From Neiella holothuriorum (GTDB lineage Bacteria > Pseudomonadota > Gammaproteobacteria > Enterobacterales > Neiellaceae), in NCBI RefSeq assembly GCF_019457915.1, contig NZ_JAHZSS010000001.1:248001-312000 (forward strand): a DNA stretch of 64,000 bases, in the 5' to 3' direction. Shown here in pieces: positions 27,961-36,710 of the stretch (the first letter of the stretch is position 1; every line of letters starts with the position of its first letter). The notes under the pieces were generated by a model that saw only the letters and a list, made by a program, of their open reading frames with translations, was not told the DNA's origin and ran no database searches. The translations under genes and the position numbers were made by a program.

Positions 27961-30900
27961 TTATAAGCTCGATTTGGAGTTATCGATGTTTGCTAAAGCG
28001 TTTTCCAGTTTATGTTGGCGAGCTTGAGGAGAGCGACTAAAGCGGCCGAGCAAATTATATAAACACGGGATCACTACTAACGTGATAACCGTGGATAACA
28101 GCATGCCGCCAACGATCACTACGCCGATGGAAAATCGATTTTCTGCCCCTGCACCAGACGCCAGTAGCATAGGAAGAGCGCCCAGCAAGGTGGTGCAGGC
28201 GGTCATTAATATCGGCCGAAGACGATAACCTGCCGCGGTTAGTGTCGCATCGGAAATAGAATGGCCCTGATCGCGAAGTTGATTGGCAAATTCGACGATG
28301 AGAATGCCGTTTTTGGTCACCATGCCAATCAACATTAGCAGGCCGAGCTGCGAATAGATGTTGAACGTTTCCCCTGCTAATAAGAGGCCGAGTAAGCCGC
28401 CCAACAAACCAAGCGGTACGGTGATCATCACGATGCTCGGGCTAACAAAGCTTTCAAACTGCGCCGCCAAAATCAAATAACAAATGAGCAATGCCAGCCC
28501 AAATAACAGTGTCACGTCTCGCTGACTATCGAAGTATTCCTTTGATTCACCGGCATAGTCGAAGGTGTAGCCGGAAGGCAGTATTTGTTGTGCTTCGGCA
28601 GTGAAAAAATCCAACGCTTCTCCAAGGGTGGCTTCGGCTGTTAGGTTGGCCTTGATGTTAATGGACTTTTTACGCTGATAATGAAACAGACCACGTGCTG
28701 ATGCCTGCTCTTTGGCCGTGACCACGGTATCGAGAGAAATCAGTTCGCCCGATTCGCTTGGTACATAAATCTTGGCCAGATCAGTTTCCGACATGAACTG
28801 ATTTTCGTCTGCTTTGAGATAGACGTCGTACTCATCGCCGCGTTCTTCAAATCGCGTTTGGTTACGTCCGCCTAACAGCACCTCAAGGGTTGAAGCAATA
28901 GCCTCAACCGACACGCCGAGCTGGCGAGCTGCGGGTAAATCAACAGTGAGGATCAGTTCTGGCGTGGTCGGGTTGTAATCTAACTCAACACCTTCCATTA
29001 AACCGCTAGCAGAAGCTTTGTCCGCGAGTTTTCGCGCCAGCTGCCAGAGTTGATAGTAATCTTCACCTTGCACCACAAACTGCACCGGCTCGCCCATGCT
29101 GCCGCCAAACCCCGGTACGTAAGGGATCACTTTTACATCGGGCACATCCAGCGTGGCCTGCCGAATCATTTCCACCACATCGTAGGCACTTTCATCACGG
29201 TCTTGCCAGTCTTCCAACTGAATGATGAAAAAACCTTGGTGATCGGCCCACGAGCCAAATGCTGGGGCAGAATAATTGAGTGAGCGAATTGGACCATTGT
29301 CACGCAACGGCGTTAAGCGTTCTTCGATGGCGGCCATGCTCGTTAGCATGCGCTCATAGCTCGTTGCCTCAACGCCGCCGACGTAAACATTAACGGTGCC
29401 GCGGTCTTCTTTCGGGGCAAATGCCTTCTTTTGCGCCTGGTAGCTAACAACTAAGCCAACTAGGGCTACGGCAATAATGGCAAGCGCTAAGCTGCTGCGA
29501 TGGAGTAGTTTTTTGAGGAGTCCAACATAGCCTATGCGAAGCTTTTCTAATCCTTTCTCAACACTGGATTGAAACGCATTTTGACGAGTTTGTGCCTGTT
29601 TAAACAAAGCGCCGCCCATGACCGGAGCGAGCGTCAAAGCAACAATAGATGACACCACAATGGCCGCAGAGAGCAACACCGCAAATTCGGTAAACATTCG
29701 CCCCATCTGGCCATCCATGAACAGTAGCGGAAGAAAGACCATAACCAGTACGACGGTGGTGGCGATCACCGCAAAATTGAGCTCACGTGCACCTTTGAAA
29801 GCTGCGACAAGTGGAGATTCGCCATTGGCACGATGACGAGCAATGTTCTCGGTTACAACAACCGCGTCATCCACCACCAAGCCAATCGCCAATACCATGG
29901 CCATTAACGTCACCAAATTGATGGAGAATCCTGCTAAGTAGGCCACGGTCAGTGATGCGATGAGGGAGATCGGTACGGTTACCGCAGGAATCAAGGTGGA
30001 GCCTACGCGGCCAAGGAATAAATACAGCACGAGTAGCACGAATATCGCAACGTAACCGAGGGTGTAGTAAACCTCATCGATTGCCGCGCGAATGAATTGC
30101 GTGCTGTCGTAGTCGATGTACAGCTCAGCCCCTTCGGGCAAAAATTGTTGTAGGTATGGCAGTTGCCGTCTGACTTCGTCGGCGACATCGAGTGGGTTTG
30201 CTTGCGACATTGGCACAATGCCAATGCCGTAGCTGTCGACACCATCGGCTCTGAATGTGGTGGTGTCATTTTTGGCGCCCACATAGATGTTGGCAACGTC
30301 GCGTAAATAAACTGAGCCATCGACACCGCTGGTCAGTTGGATGCTTTCAAAGTCTTGTTGTGACTGATATTGGCGATCTACGCGGACGACTCGGTTGAGG
30401 CTGTCGTTACGAATATAACCGGCTGGCAATTGAATATTTTCTTGCTGCAGAACCGCAATAATATCTTGTGTGGTCAAGCCGCGAGCGGCCAACTGAGTTG
30501 GGTCGATTTCGACGTACATGACCCGCTCAACAACGCCTGATGTATTGACGGCGCTAACGCCGGGTAACAGACTTAAGCGCTCAACGAGCACCCGCTCCGC
30601 AAAGTCACTCATGTCGACCCGATCCATTTGCGAGCCAACTAAATTGAGCCACATGATGGGGGCGTTATCGCCATCATCTTTGCGGATTACAGGCTCATCA
30701 ACGTCGTCGGGCAATTCATTACGGGCACGGTTAACTGCATCGCGCACATCGCTGAGCGCCTCGAGCATGTTATGCCCTTGCTTAAAGGTAATGGTTACGC
30801 CGGACCAACCGTCCCAAGAGGATGACCAAATGTAATCAATGCCATCAATGCCGCTAAGTTGATCTTCAATCGGGTTGGTTATTTGACTTTCTACAATGTT

Positions 30901-31068
30901 GGAGGCGGCGCCGCGGTACGCTGTGCCAACAGAAATAACGGGGTGATCGATATTCGGCATTTCTCGCACAGGCAGTAATGTCAGCGAGACCAAACCAAAC
31001 ACAACGAACAAGGCACTGACCACAATGGCCAGTACCGGGCGAAACATGGCTAAATCCGATAGCCTCAT
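27961..31068 (-). CDS. RND-family efflux pump inner-membrane subunit (HAE1 type)
   Basis: This 1035-residue protein has the twelve-helix, two-large-loop RND layout, with the first helix VLAIVVSALFVVFGLVSLTLL. The proton-relay segment reads AIGLVVDDAVVVTEN near 400, with the two aspartates kept, and the C-terminal repeat has GMVTKNGILIVEFANQLRD. It resembles MexF/VexD-like drug pumps. Its start overlaps the adaptor gene by 4 bp (ATGA), so the two are coupled. No outer-membrane factor gene is adjacent, so it probably uses a shared TolC. Substrates are unknown. Confidence 0.92.
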   Translation of the reverse strand: MRLSDLAMFRPVLAIVVSALFVVFGLVSLTLLPVREMPNIDHPVISVGTAYRGAASNIVESQITNPIEDQLSGIDGIDYIWSSSWDGWSGVTITFKQGHNMLEALSDVRDAVNRARNELPDDVDEPVIRKDDGDNAPIMWLNLVGSQMDRVDMSDFAERVLVERLSLLPGVSAVNTSGVVERVMYVEIDPTQLAARGLTTQDIIAVLQQENIQLPAGYIRNDSLNRVVRVDRQYQSQQDFESIQLTSGVDGSVYLRDVANIYVGAKNDTTTFRADGVDSYGIGIVPMSQANPLDVADEVRRQLPYLQQFLPEGAELYIDYDSTQFIRAAIDEVYYTLGYVAIFVLLVLYLFLGRVGSTLIPAVTVPISLIASLTVAYLAGFSINLVTLMAMVLAIGLVVDDAVVVTENIARHRANGESPLVAAFKGARELNFAVIATTVVLVMVFLPLLFMDGQMGRMFTEFAVLLSAAIVVSSIVALTLAPVMGGALFKQAQTRQNAFQSSVEKGLEKLRIGYVGLLKKLLHRSSLALAIIAVALVGLVVSYQAQKKAFAPKEDRGTVNVYVGGVEATSYERMLTSMAAIEERLTPLRDNGPIRSLNYSAPAFGSWADHQGFFIIQLEDWQDRDESAYDVVEMIRQATLDVPDVKVIPYVPGFGGSMGEPVQFVVQGEDYYQLWQLARKLADKASASGLMEGVELDYNPTTPELILTVDLPAARQLGVSVEAIASTLEVLLGGRNQTRFEERGDEYDVYLKADENQFMSETDLAKIYVPSESGELISLDTVVTAKEQASARGLFHYQRKKSINIKANLTAEATLGEALDFFTAEAQQILPSGYTFDYAGESKEYFDSQRDVTLLFGLALLICYLILAAQFESFVSPSIVMITVPLGLLGGLLGLLLAGETFNIYSQLGLLMLIGMVTKNGILIVEFANQLRDQGHSISDATLTAAGYRLRPILMTACTTLLGALPMLLASGAGAENRFSIGVVIVGGMLLSTVITLVVIPCLYNLLGRFSRSPQARQHKLENALANIDNSKSSL

Positions 31069-32114
31069 GAATTGGTTTGCTCGATAACCTGTACTCGCAT
31101 GCCATCGTTCAATTTGACCAAACCTTCAGTCACGATTTCATCTCCTGGCTGAAGACCGTCGATGACTTCCACTTCATCGGCGTTGCGAGCACCCAGCTCA
31201 ATTTCTACTTTCTGGACCCTGTCGCCATCGAGGCGATAGGCAAAACGCTGATGGCCTTCATAGGCAACGGCCTGCAGCGGCATGCTCAAAACCGCTTCGT
31301 CAGCTAATGGCAAATCCCCAGTGAGGAATGAGCCGGGCAGCATGTGGCCATCATCATTGTTGATGACCAATTGCAGGCGCAAGTTCAAGGTAGTTTCGCT
31401 GACGCGCGTATCCATATAAGCCAGCGTGGCGACTATCGATTGACCATGCAGTTTATTGCTGCTGAGCATCAAGCGACTGCCAACACGAATTCGATGTTGA
31501 TATTTTGCCGGTACCGAAGCATTGAGCTTAAGCTCGCTGGTGTCATCCAGCGTGGTGAGGACCGAGTCGCTGTTGACCAACTGACCCAAACTGAGATCGA
31601 CCAAGCCGACCGTGCCGGCGAAGGGGGCTCGAATGGCTCGATCCGCCAACGACGCTTTGGCCAAATCTAATTCTGCTTGCTGGATAGCAACTTGAGCGTT
31701 GGCTCGATCTACTTCTGTTTCGGATACCGCTTGTTGCTTAAATAATTGGTTGATTTGCTTCTGATGACGACGGTCATCTTGCAACTTGGCAAGCTCCCGA
31801 TTGACGCTGGCTTGCTGGTGACGATTATCAAGCTGAATTAACAATTGGCCTTGGCGAACCTGTTGCCCTGACTCAATGTTAATGGCCGTGATTCGGCCAT
31901 CGACCTCTGGCGTGATGTCTACCGCATGATGGGAAAACACGGTGCCTTGTAGTGGAATACGCTCCGCAATCGATGCTTTATCTAAGGTTTGGACTCGAAC
32001 ACTAACGGCATTGTTGGTTTGCACAAGAGATGCTTCTGCAGGATCGCTAGATAAAGCCAACCAGCTTGCTGTTACTGCCACCGTTAAGCCAACCACTACT
32101 GCAGTTAATCGCAT
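31065..32114 (-). CDS. RND periplasmic adaptor (membrane fusion protein)
   Basis: This 349-residue adaptor has an N-terminal membrane anchor or signal (LTAVVVGLTVAVTASWLALS), a lipoyl/hairpin region (GRITAINIESGQQVRQGQLLIQLDNR... RAIRAPFAGTVGLVDLSLGQLV), a barrel domain and a terminal proximal domain ending DGLQPGDEIVTEGLVKLNDGMRV. It links the RND pump to an outer-membrane channel across the periplasm. It is the promoter-proximal gene of the pair. No repressor gene is adjacent. Confidence 0.92.
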   Translation of the reverse strand: MRLTAVVVGLTVAVTASWLALSSDPAEASLVQTNNAVSVRVQTLDKASIAERIPLQGTVFSHHAVDITPEVDGRITAINIESGQQVRQGQLLIQLDNRHQQASVNRELAKLQDDRRHQKQINQLFKQQAVSETEVDRANAQVAIQQAELDLAKASLADRAIRAPFAGTVGLVDLSLGQLVNSDSVLTTLDDTSELKLNASVPAKYQHRIRVGSRLMLSSNKLHGQSIVATLAYMDTRVSETTLNLRLQLVINNDDGHMLPGSFLTGDLPLADEAVLSMPLQAVAYEGHQRFAYRLDGDRVQKVEIELGARNADEVEVIDGLQPGDEIVTEGLVKLNDGMRVQVIEQTNS

Positions 32115-32568
32115 CGAACGTTACCTTCTTAACAACCAAGTTAAACCGAGAGAAATAATAGTATGGACGCCAATTTTAGCAGACGAGATGGTTAAAAATC
32201 GTCCGGCAATTTGTAGTTTTATGGATCGATTTTGTTGTGGTTTGAGCGATGAATGTAGCGGCTTGGTTGCGTTCTTGCTGGTGAGCAAACATTGCGGGTT
32301 GCCCGTCTGGCAGCTGCCAATTTGTTGGCTCAATTGGGCGCCAAAATTAACGGGGCCGAGCGCTTAGATATTAATCCCGCTCAACCATGCCGTTTCAATA
32401 TGTGAACCTGTGAAGGGCGTTACGCAGGGCACGAAACTACAATGGCTAATGTAGTAACAAAAATGTCTATTTTTCAATGAGATCTATTTGTTGACACATG
32501 TCACGTTTTAGCGTCGTATGTATGATGTGTAAGGAATTTATAAGCTTAAAAACTGCTCTGGAGATTAA
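32115..32568. other. Intergenic region upstream of the adaptor and sensor genes
   Basis: This 454-bp gap separates the divergent adaptor and tandem-sensor genes. A TTGACA hexamer at 32491-32496 could be a -35 element for the sensor gene, though the -10 is not clear. No gene is supported. Confidence 0.3.
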
Positions 32569-34596
32569 ATGGAGGCTTTCGTCAATCAAAACCAACGCCA
32601 GCTTATGGACTCAATGCCGTCGGTTACAAACTGTAAAAATCAATTAGACCACCTAAATAGCTGGTGGGGCAAAATTTCTCTGATCGGAAAAATAAATAGT
32701 TACAACATAGACACAATGATTTTCTCGGATATGAATGCGACAAAAGAGAAGTTAGGTGACTTACAACAGCACTTGATAGAAAATTTGTTGACCGAAGAAG
32801 TTAAAAAAAAGGTACTCGATTCAGGATCGAGGGCCCAAGTTGCCATAGACATATTAATCCGGAATCTATTTGAAAGAACGGCGGATGTTGGTTTCTTAGC
32901 CACTGATTCCGATATTCGAAACTTTCTTCAGCTTGCAGATGCTTCTCATCTAGACATCGAAAACTTGAGAGAGCGGCTCGTTGAGTACGTTAAAAAATAT
33001 TCGGTCTATCACGACATCATTATCACTGATACAAAAGGCGACGTAAAAGTTCAGTTAGATACATCAAACCCTATCGTTCAAACTCATGACCCGTTAATCA
33101 ACGACGCCATTAATAGCTCTGCCGACTACCTCGAAGTTTATCGCCATACGGATATGAAACCGGCAGAGAAAAATTCACTCATTTACGCGTGCAAAATCAC
33201 CACAAGCAATCAGCCAAATTCAAAAGTTATCGGCGTTTTATGTTTGTTCTTTAAGTTTGAAGATGAAATGAAAGGGATTTTTGAGGATCTGAATTCAGAC
33301 AACAGCAGCTACTTGATGCTAGTTGATCAGCATGGCGAGATACAGGCATCTAATCACTCGTGCACCGCAGATTTAAGCCGGATGGAGCCTAGCCTCACAC
33401 CTGAAATCATCAATTTTAATCATAATTCTTACATTACGATCTCAGCTAAAACGAAAGGCTACCAGGGTTTTCATGGCTTAAACTGGTACGGGCGTAGCAT
33501 GCTACCCGTTAACGAAACATTTCCTTCGGGCATCAGCGAAGATGAAGTGAAACATAACGGCAATGCACTCACCAATTTGACTCAATCTTCTCTCTTTTCA
33601 AGCACACTAAAGCAAATCTATTTTAACTCTCGAGATGTAAATGAAGATCTCAAATTAATCGTTCTAAACGGCATTATTACCGCAGCACGAGAAGATGCAG
33701 CTGAATTTGTGCCTGTACTTGAAGAGATAAAGAAAATCGGCGACAACACGGCTGCGATTTTTGGCGAATCTATACTTCGCTTGCGAAACACGGTCCTTTC
33801 ATCACAACTACAAAGTATGCAATTTATTGCTCGGCTCGCTGTGGATATCATGGATCGAAATTTATATGAGCGGGCCAATGATTGCCGTTGGTGGGCTTTA
33901 ACAACAGGGTTTAGAAAATTATTGGCAAAGGATTCTCTGTCTGCTGACGAACAAAGTGAATTGACCGCGACGCTTGTCTACATCAATGAGTTGTATACGG
34001 TTTATACCAATTTGTATCTATATGATAAAAATGGCGAGATTCTATCTGTATCTAACCCCAATGAACGTCAACTTATTGGCCAACATGTTGATGATTCAAG
34101 TGGTGCGGCTCAGGCCCTTAAGATTAAAGATTCGCAACAATATTCGGTGTCTAACTTCGTCTCCTCGCCCTATTACAATGATAAGCCTACTTATATTTAT
34201 AACGCTTCAATCACGGACTTAAACAACTCTGAACGCGTTTTAGGGGGGATCGGAATCGTGTTTGATAGCGAACCCCAATTTAAGGACATGCTAACTGACA
34301 CGCTCCCTAGGAATGAACGGGGTAGTGTGGTTGAGGGGTGTTTTGGCGTCTTTGTGTCCAGAGATGGTCGAGTGATTTCGTCAACAAACGAATCGCTAGC
34401 AACGGTTGGTACTATTATTCCACTAGAAGCGAGTCAGGTTTTATCGATTGAAAATGGCCAGAGCTTAGCTGAATTGATGACGTTTAATGGCCGTTCATAT
34501 GTCGTTGGGATTAGTGCTTCTTCTGGTTATCGCGAATACAAAACGACGAGCGATTATACCAACGATGTTGTCTGTTTAATCTTTTTGCCGTTTTAG
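32569..34596 (+). CDS. Cytoplasmic tandem Cache/PDC-like sensor protein without output domain
   Basis: This 675-residue protein has two related halves. Each contains a helix-rich start (RNLFERTADVGFLATDSDIRNFL near 100-125; RNLYERANDCRWWALTTGFRKLL near 425-450) and a PDC/Cache-like core (YSVYHDIIITDTKGDV; YTVYTNLYLYDKNGEI). No membrane helix or signal peptide is visible, so it is predicted soluble. It ends just after an REYKTTSDYTNDV segment, a place where I would expect a signalling domain such as CheW or GGDEF in related proteins; none is present. The DNA is visibly more A+T-rich than its neighbours. Confidence 0.7.
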   Translation: MEAFVNQNQRQLMDSMPSVTNCKNQLDHLNSWWGKISLIGKINSYNIDTMIFSDMNATKEKLGDLQQHLIENLLTEEVKKKVLDSGSRAQVAIDILIRNLFERTADVGFLATDSDIRNFLQLADASHLDIENLRERLVEYVKKYSVYHDIIITDTKGDVKVQLDTSNPIVQTHDPLINDAINSSADYLEVYRHTDMKPAEKNSLIYACKITTSNQPNSKVIGVLCLFFKFEDEMKGIFEDLNSDNSSYLMLVDQHGEIQASNHSCTADLSRMEPSLTPEIINFNHNSYITISAKTKGYQGFHGLNWYGRSMLPVNETFPSGISEDEVKHNGNALTNLTQSSLFSSTLKQIYFNSRDVNEDLKLIVLNGIITAAREDAAEFVPVLEEIKKIGDNTAAIFGESILRLRNTVLSSQLQSMQFIARLAVDIMDRNLYERANDCRWWALTTGFRKLLAKDSLSADEQSELTATLVYINELYTVYTNLYLYDKNGEILSVSNPNERQLIGQHVDDSSGAAQALKIKDSQQYSVSNFVSSPYYNDKPTYIYNASITDLNNSERVLGGIGIVFDSEPQFKDMLTDTLPRNERGSVVEGCFGVFVSRDGRVISSTNESLATVGTIIPLEASQVLSIENGQSLAELMTFNGRSYVVGISASSGYREYKTTSDYTNDVVCLIFLPF

Positions 34597-34658
34597 TTTT
34601 TCACCATCAAAGTTGCCAGATTCGGCTGGTTTAGGTTTAGCGAATGCCGCGATAACCG

Positions 34659-34943
34659 TTAGCTTGAATAGCCCAATACTTGCCGAATGTGCGCTAACTG
34701 TTGTGTTACCCACTGCTTGTTCACGGCTCCCCAGTCATTGATACGGTAGTAACCGTCTTTGGTGGCACCAACAAATTCACACTCAATATCTAGGTCGGCC
34801 ATTGCACTAATGGTGTCTTGCGCAGTGCGTCGCGGTAGTCCTAGCTCGGCTTCCAGTTTAGGAACCGTATTGATGCCTTGTTCGATTAAGTGGGCTACCA
34901 GTAAACGTCGATAAAAGCTGGTTTTGGTGCGGCTAACTGACAT
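34659..34943 (-). CDS. Small winged-helix protein (HTH_43-like)
   Basis: This 94-residue protein contains a winged helix-turn-helix (FYRRLLVAHLIEQGINTVPKL, then LPRRTAQDTISAMADLDIECEF) and resembles PF09904-type HTH proteins. I choose the ATG at 34943, 7 bp after GAGG; a second in-frame ATG lies 6 bases upstream. It follows the Zur-like gene by 14 bp and is probably cotranscribed, which hints at a metal- or Zur-linked regulatory role. That link is inference. Confidence 0.75.
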   Translation of the reverse strand: MSVSRTKTSFYRRLLVAHLIEQGINTVPKLEAELGLPRRTAQDTISAMADLDIECEFVGATKDGYYRINDWGAVNKQWVTQQLAHIRQVLGYSS

Positions 34944-34957
34944 GGACATCCTCGGCT

Positions 34958-35422
34958 TTAAGCTGACTTATTCTGACATTCGCCGCACAAGCCATTTAAC
35001 TCGAACTGGGATTGGAGCAAGGTAAAGCCGGCTTCCTTGGCTGATTTCTCGATTTGCGTGATGAGTGGGCTGCTCATACTGATTTCGCGGCTAGTACCGC
35101 AGGATTTACACACCAGAAAGAATTGCTCGTGATGGTGGTGATCGCAGGTTAGGTGGGCGCAGGTTACATACTTATTGGACGAAGATAGTTTGTGCACCAG
35201 ATCCATTTCAACGAACAAATCTAAAATCCGATACACAGACATGGCTTGTATGGAGTGCTCATTCGTTTTGTTGTAAACATCCACCAATTCATAGGCCGAC
35301 AAGGGCGTTGATGCTGACAGCAGCAGTTTGAGCAGAGCCTCGCGCTTTTCGGTAAATCGAACTCCTGTGTCGTGGCATTTCTGCTTCGCGCTTGCTAAAC
35401 CGCGTTCAACATTCATCGTCAT
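34958..35422 (-). CDS. zur: Fur-family regulator, Zur-like
   Basis: This 154-residue protein has the Fur winged helix (GVRFTEKREALLKLLL; SAYELVDVYNKTNEHSIQAMSVYRILDLFVE) and a metal-binding C-domain with the histidine-rich CDHHHHEQFF stretch, CKSCG and a second pair CGEC near the end. The two CxxC pairs form the structural zinc site of Zur- and Fur-type proteins. The Zur assignment rests on overall pattern and the terminal cysteine pair. No znu transport genes lie in the window. I see no Zur box nearby. Confidence 0.8.
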   Translation of the reverse strand: MTMNVERGLASAKQKCHDTGVRFTEKREALLKLLLSASTPLSAYELVDVYNKTNEHSIQAMSVYRILDLFVEMDLVHKLSSSNKYVTCAHLTCDHHHHEQFFLVCKSCGTSREISMSSPLITQIEKSAKEAGFTLLQSQFELNGLCGECQNKSA

Positions 35423-35662
35423 TGGTCTATCTGGTTGGTGGACGAAGAAACTCTATCACAGCTCATGGATGGCTCCTATCTGGCCGGCCGATTTTCGCAT
35501 ATAACCACCTTGACCAATGTGTTGGGATTTACCGGTTGTATCGATGCTTGTCTTGGTGAAAGTCAATGGCGAACCCAAAAGGCGGCTAAACTTTGATCTT
35601 ATGTCAACGTAACTTCATCGGTGATGTTCGCTCGTATCGGTGCTCATTCTAGGGCTGATAGC

Positions 35663-36403
35663 ATGGAAGTGGCTGAAATAAATAGTTTAATTGATACTTT
35701 TAAAGCCAATGCCGGTAGTGGCTTGCTGTTACTTTTTTACTATTTACTGCTTTATGGTCGCCGCCTCATTGAGGGGCTAGGGTTGAATCAGAGCAAAGGG
35801 CACCGAGCAGTCGATATCAAAACTCGGCTGGAAGTGGAAAAGCTCAAAATCGAGTTGGCGCAGCAAAAGCGTGAGTCTGGGCTAGATGATGCGCTTTTGA
35901 AGCAAATTGAAGCGGAAACGCTGGCTCAGCTTGGCCCCAAAAGCACCCATCAATTCAACAATAAGCAAAAGTTTGTGGCCATTCCTTTTATGTTGTTGAT
36001 GGGGTTAGTGACCTTCTCAGAAATCAATGACATCCAAACTGCGGGTGGTTCCAGCGAAGATATTTTCGATACCGTGTTTGGCTACGTCTTTATCTGCATC
36101 GTGGTGGTGATTGGGTTTTGGGGTATAGAGCATTTGCAAAAGCGCCCGCCATCGAAAGCACGAACGGCAGGCTTTGTGGCTTACTGGACCTTTGCCATTT
36201 TCATTATTGCGGCTTTCATTGCCTCGGCGATTGAAATGGCCATTGGCGTGATTCTGATCTCGGACGACTATGTCGGCATTTATTTTCTGATTGGTTTGGT
36301 GAGCAGTCTAATTTTAGGCGCATTGAAAAAATTGCCGGGTATGAAAGTGGTCGAGATATCGCCCGAATCGAAAAAGCAATCTACTGGCGCCTCTCATGCG
36401 TAA
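35663..36403 (+). CDS. Membrane protein of unknown function
   Basis: The frame is open from 35621, but the ATG at 35663 follows AGGG and gives a 246-residue protein MEVAEINSL.... It has about four hydrophobic helices: LLLLFYYLLLYG near the start, VAIPFMLLMGLVTF, VFGYVFICIVVVIGF and FAIFIIAAFIASAIEMAIGV, plus a final IYFLIGLVSSLILGAL. A charged coiled region (DIKTRLEVEKLKIELAQQKRE) lies after the first helix. I do not recognise the family. It is transcribed away from zur. Confidence 0.6.
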   Translation: MEVAEINSLIDTFKANAGSGLLLLFYYLLLYGRRLIEGLGLNQSKGHRAVDIKTRLEVEKLKIELAQQKRESGLDDALLKQIEAETLAQLGPKSTHQFNNKQKFVAIPFMLLMGLVTFSEINDIQTAGGSSEDIFDTVFGYVFICIVVVIGFWGIEHLQKRPPSKARTAGFVAYWTFAIFIIAAFIASAIEMAIGVILISDDYVGIYFLIGLVSSLILGALKKLPGMKVVEISPESKKQSTGASHA

Positions 36404-36710
36404 GCTTAGATTGGCAGACAAATTGTGATTTGTATCAAGGAATGTCTTGAAAGCGGCACGGAGCAGGCGTAATTTTATCGCTTGCTGATGCTGCGCTTCC
36501 GGGGGGAATGGCGTGGCTTGGCCACACTTGCCGCCTTAGTCTAAAAAAAATGCAATGTTGTCACTAAATTGTTGAGAAAAGTTAATTAGCGAATGCTAAT
36601 GTTAAGGCTGTTTTTTCGAATCACACCGAACCTTTCCGAACCGGTTCGTCGCAGCAATGTTATTGGATGACGTGTTGTTCAGTGCATGCTGTATTACGGG
36701 AGCCTGAGTA
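36404..36710. promoter_or_regulatory. cydABX promoter region with ArcA-like repeats
   Basis: TGTTGA at 36570, AGTTAA at 36580 and TGTTAA at 36600 form three TGTTAA-like direct repeats spaced by 10 and 20 bp on the plus strand. ArcA boxes are direct repeats of this kind with about 11-bp spacing, and cydAB is a known ArcA target. The match is suggestive only. Confidence 0.4.

Noticed and set aside
32262-32390. A protein-like stretch in a frame reading EQTLRVARLAAANLLAQLGA
   Set aside because: It has an upstream stop and no start, and I could not place it in a family. A decayed gene fragment is possible but not supported enough to annotate.
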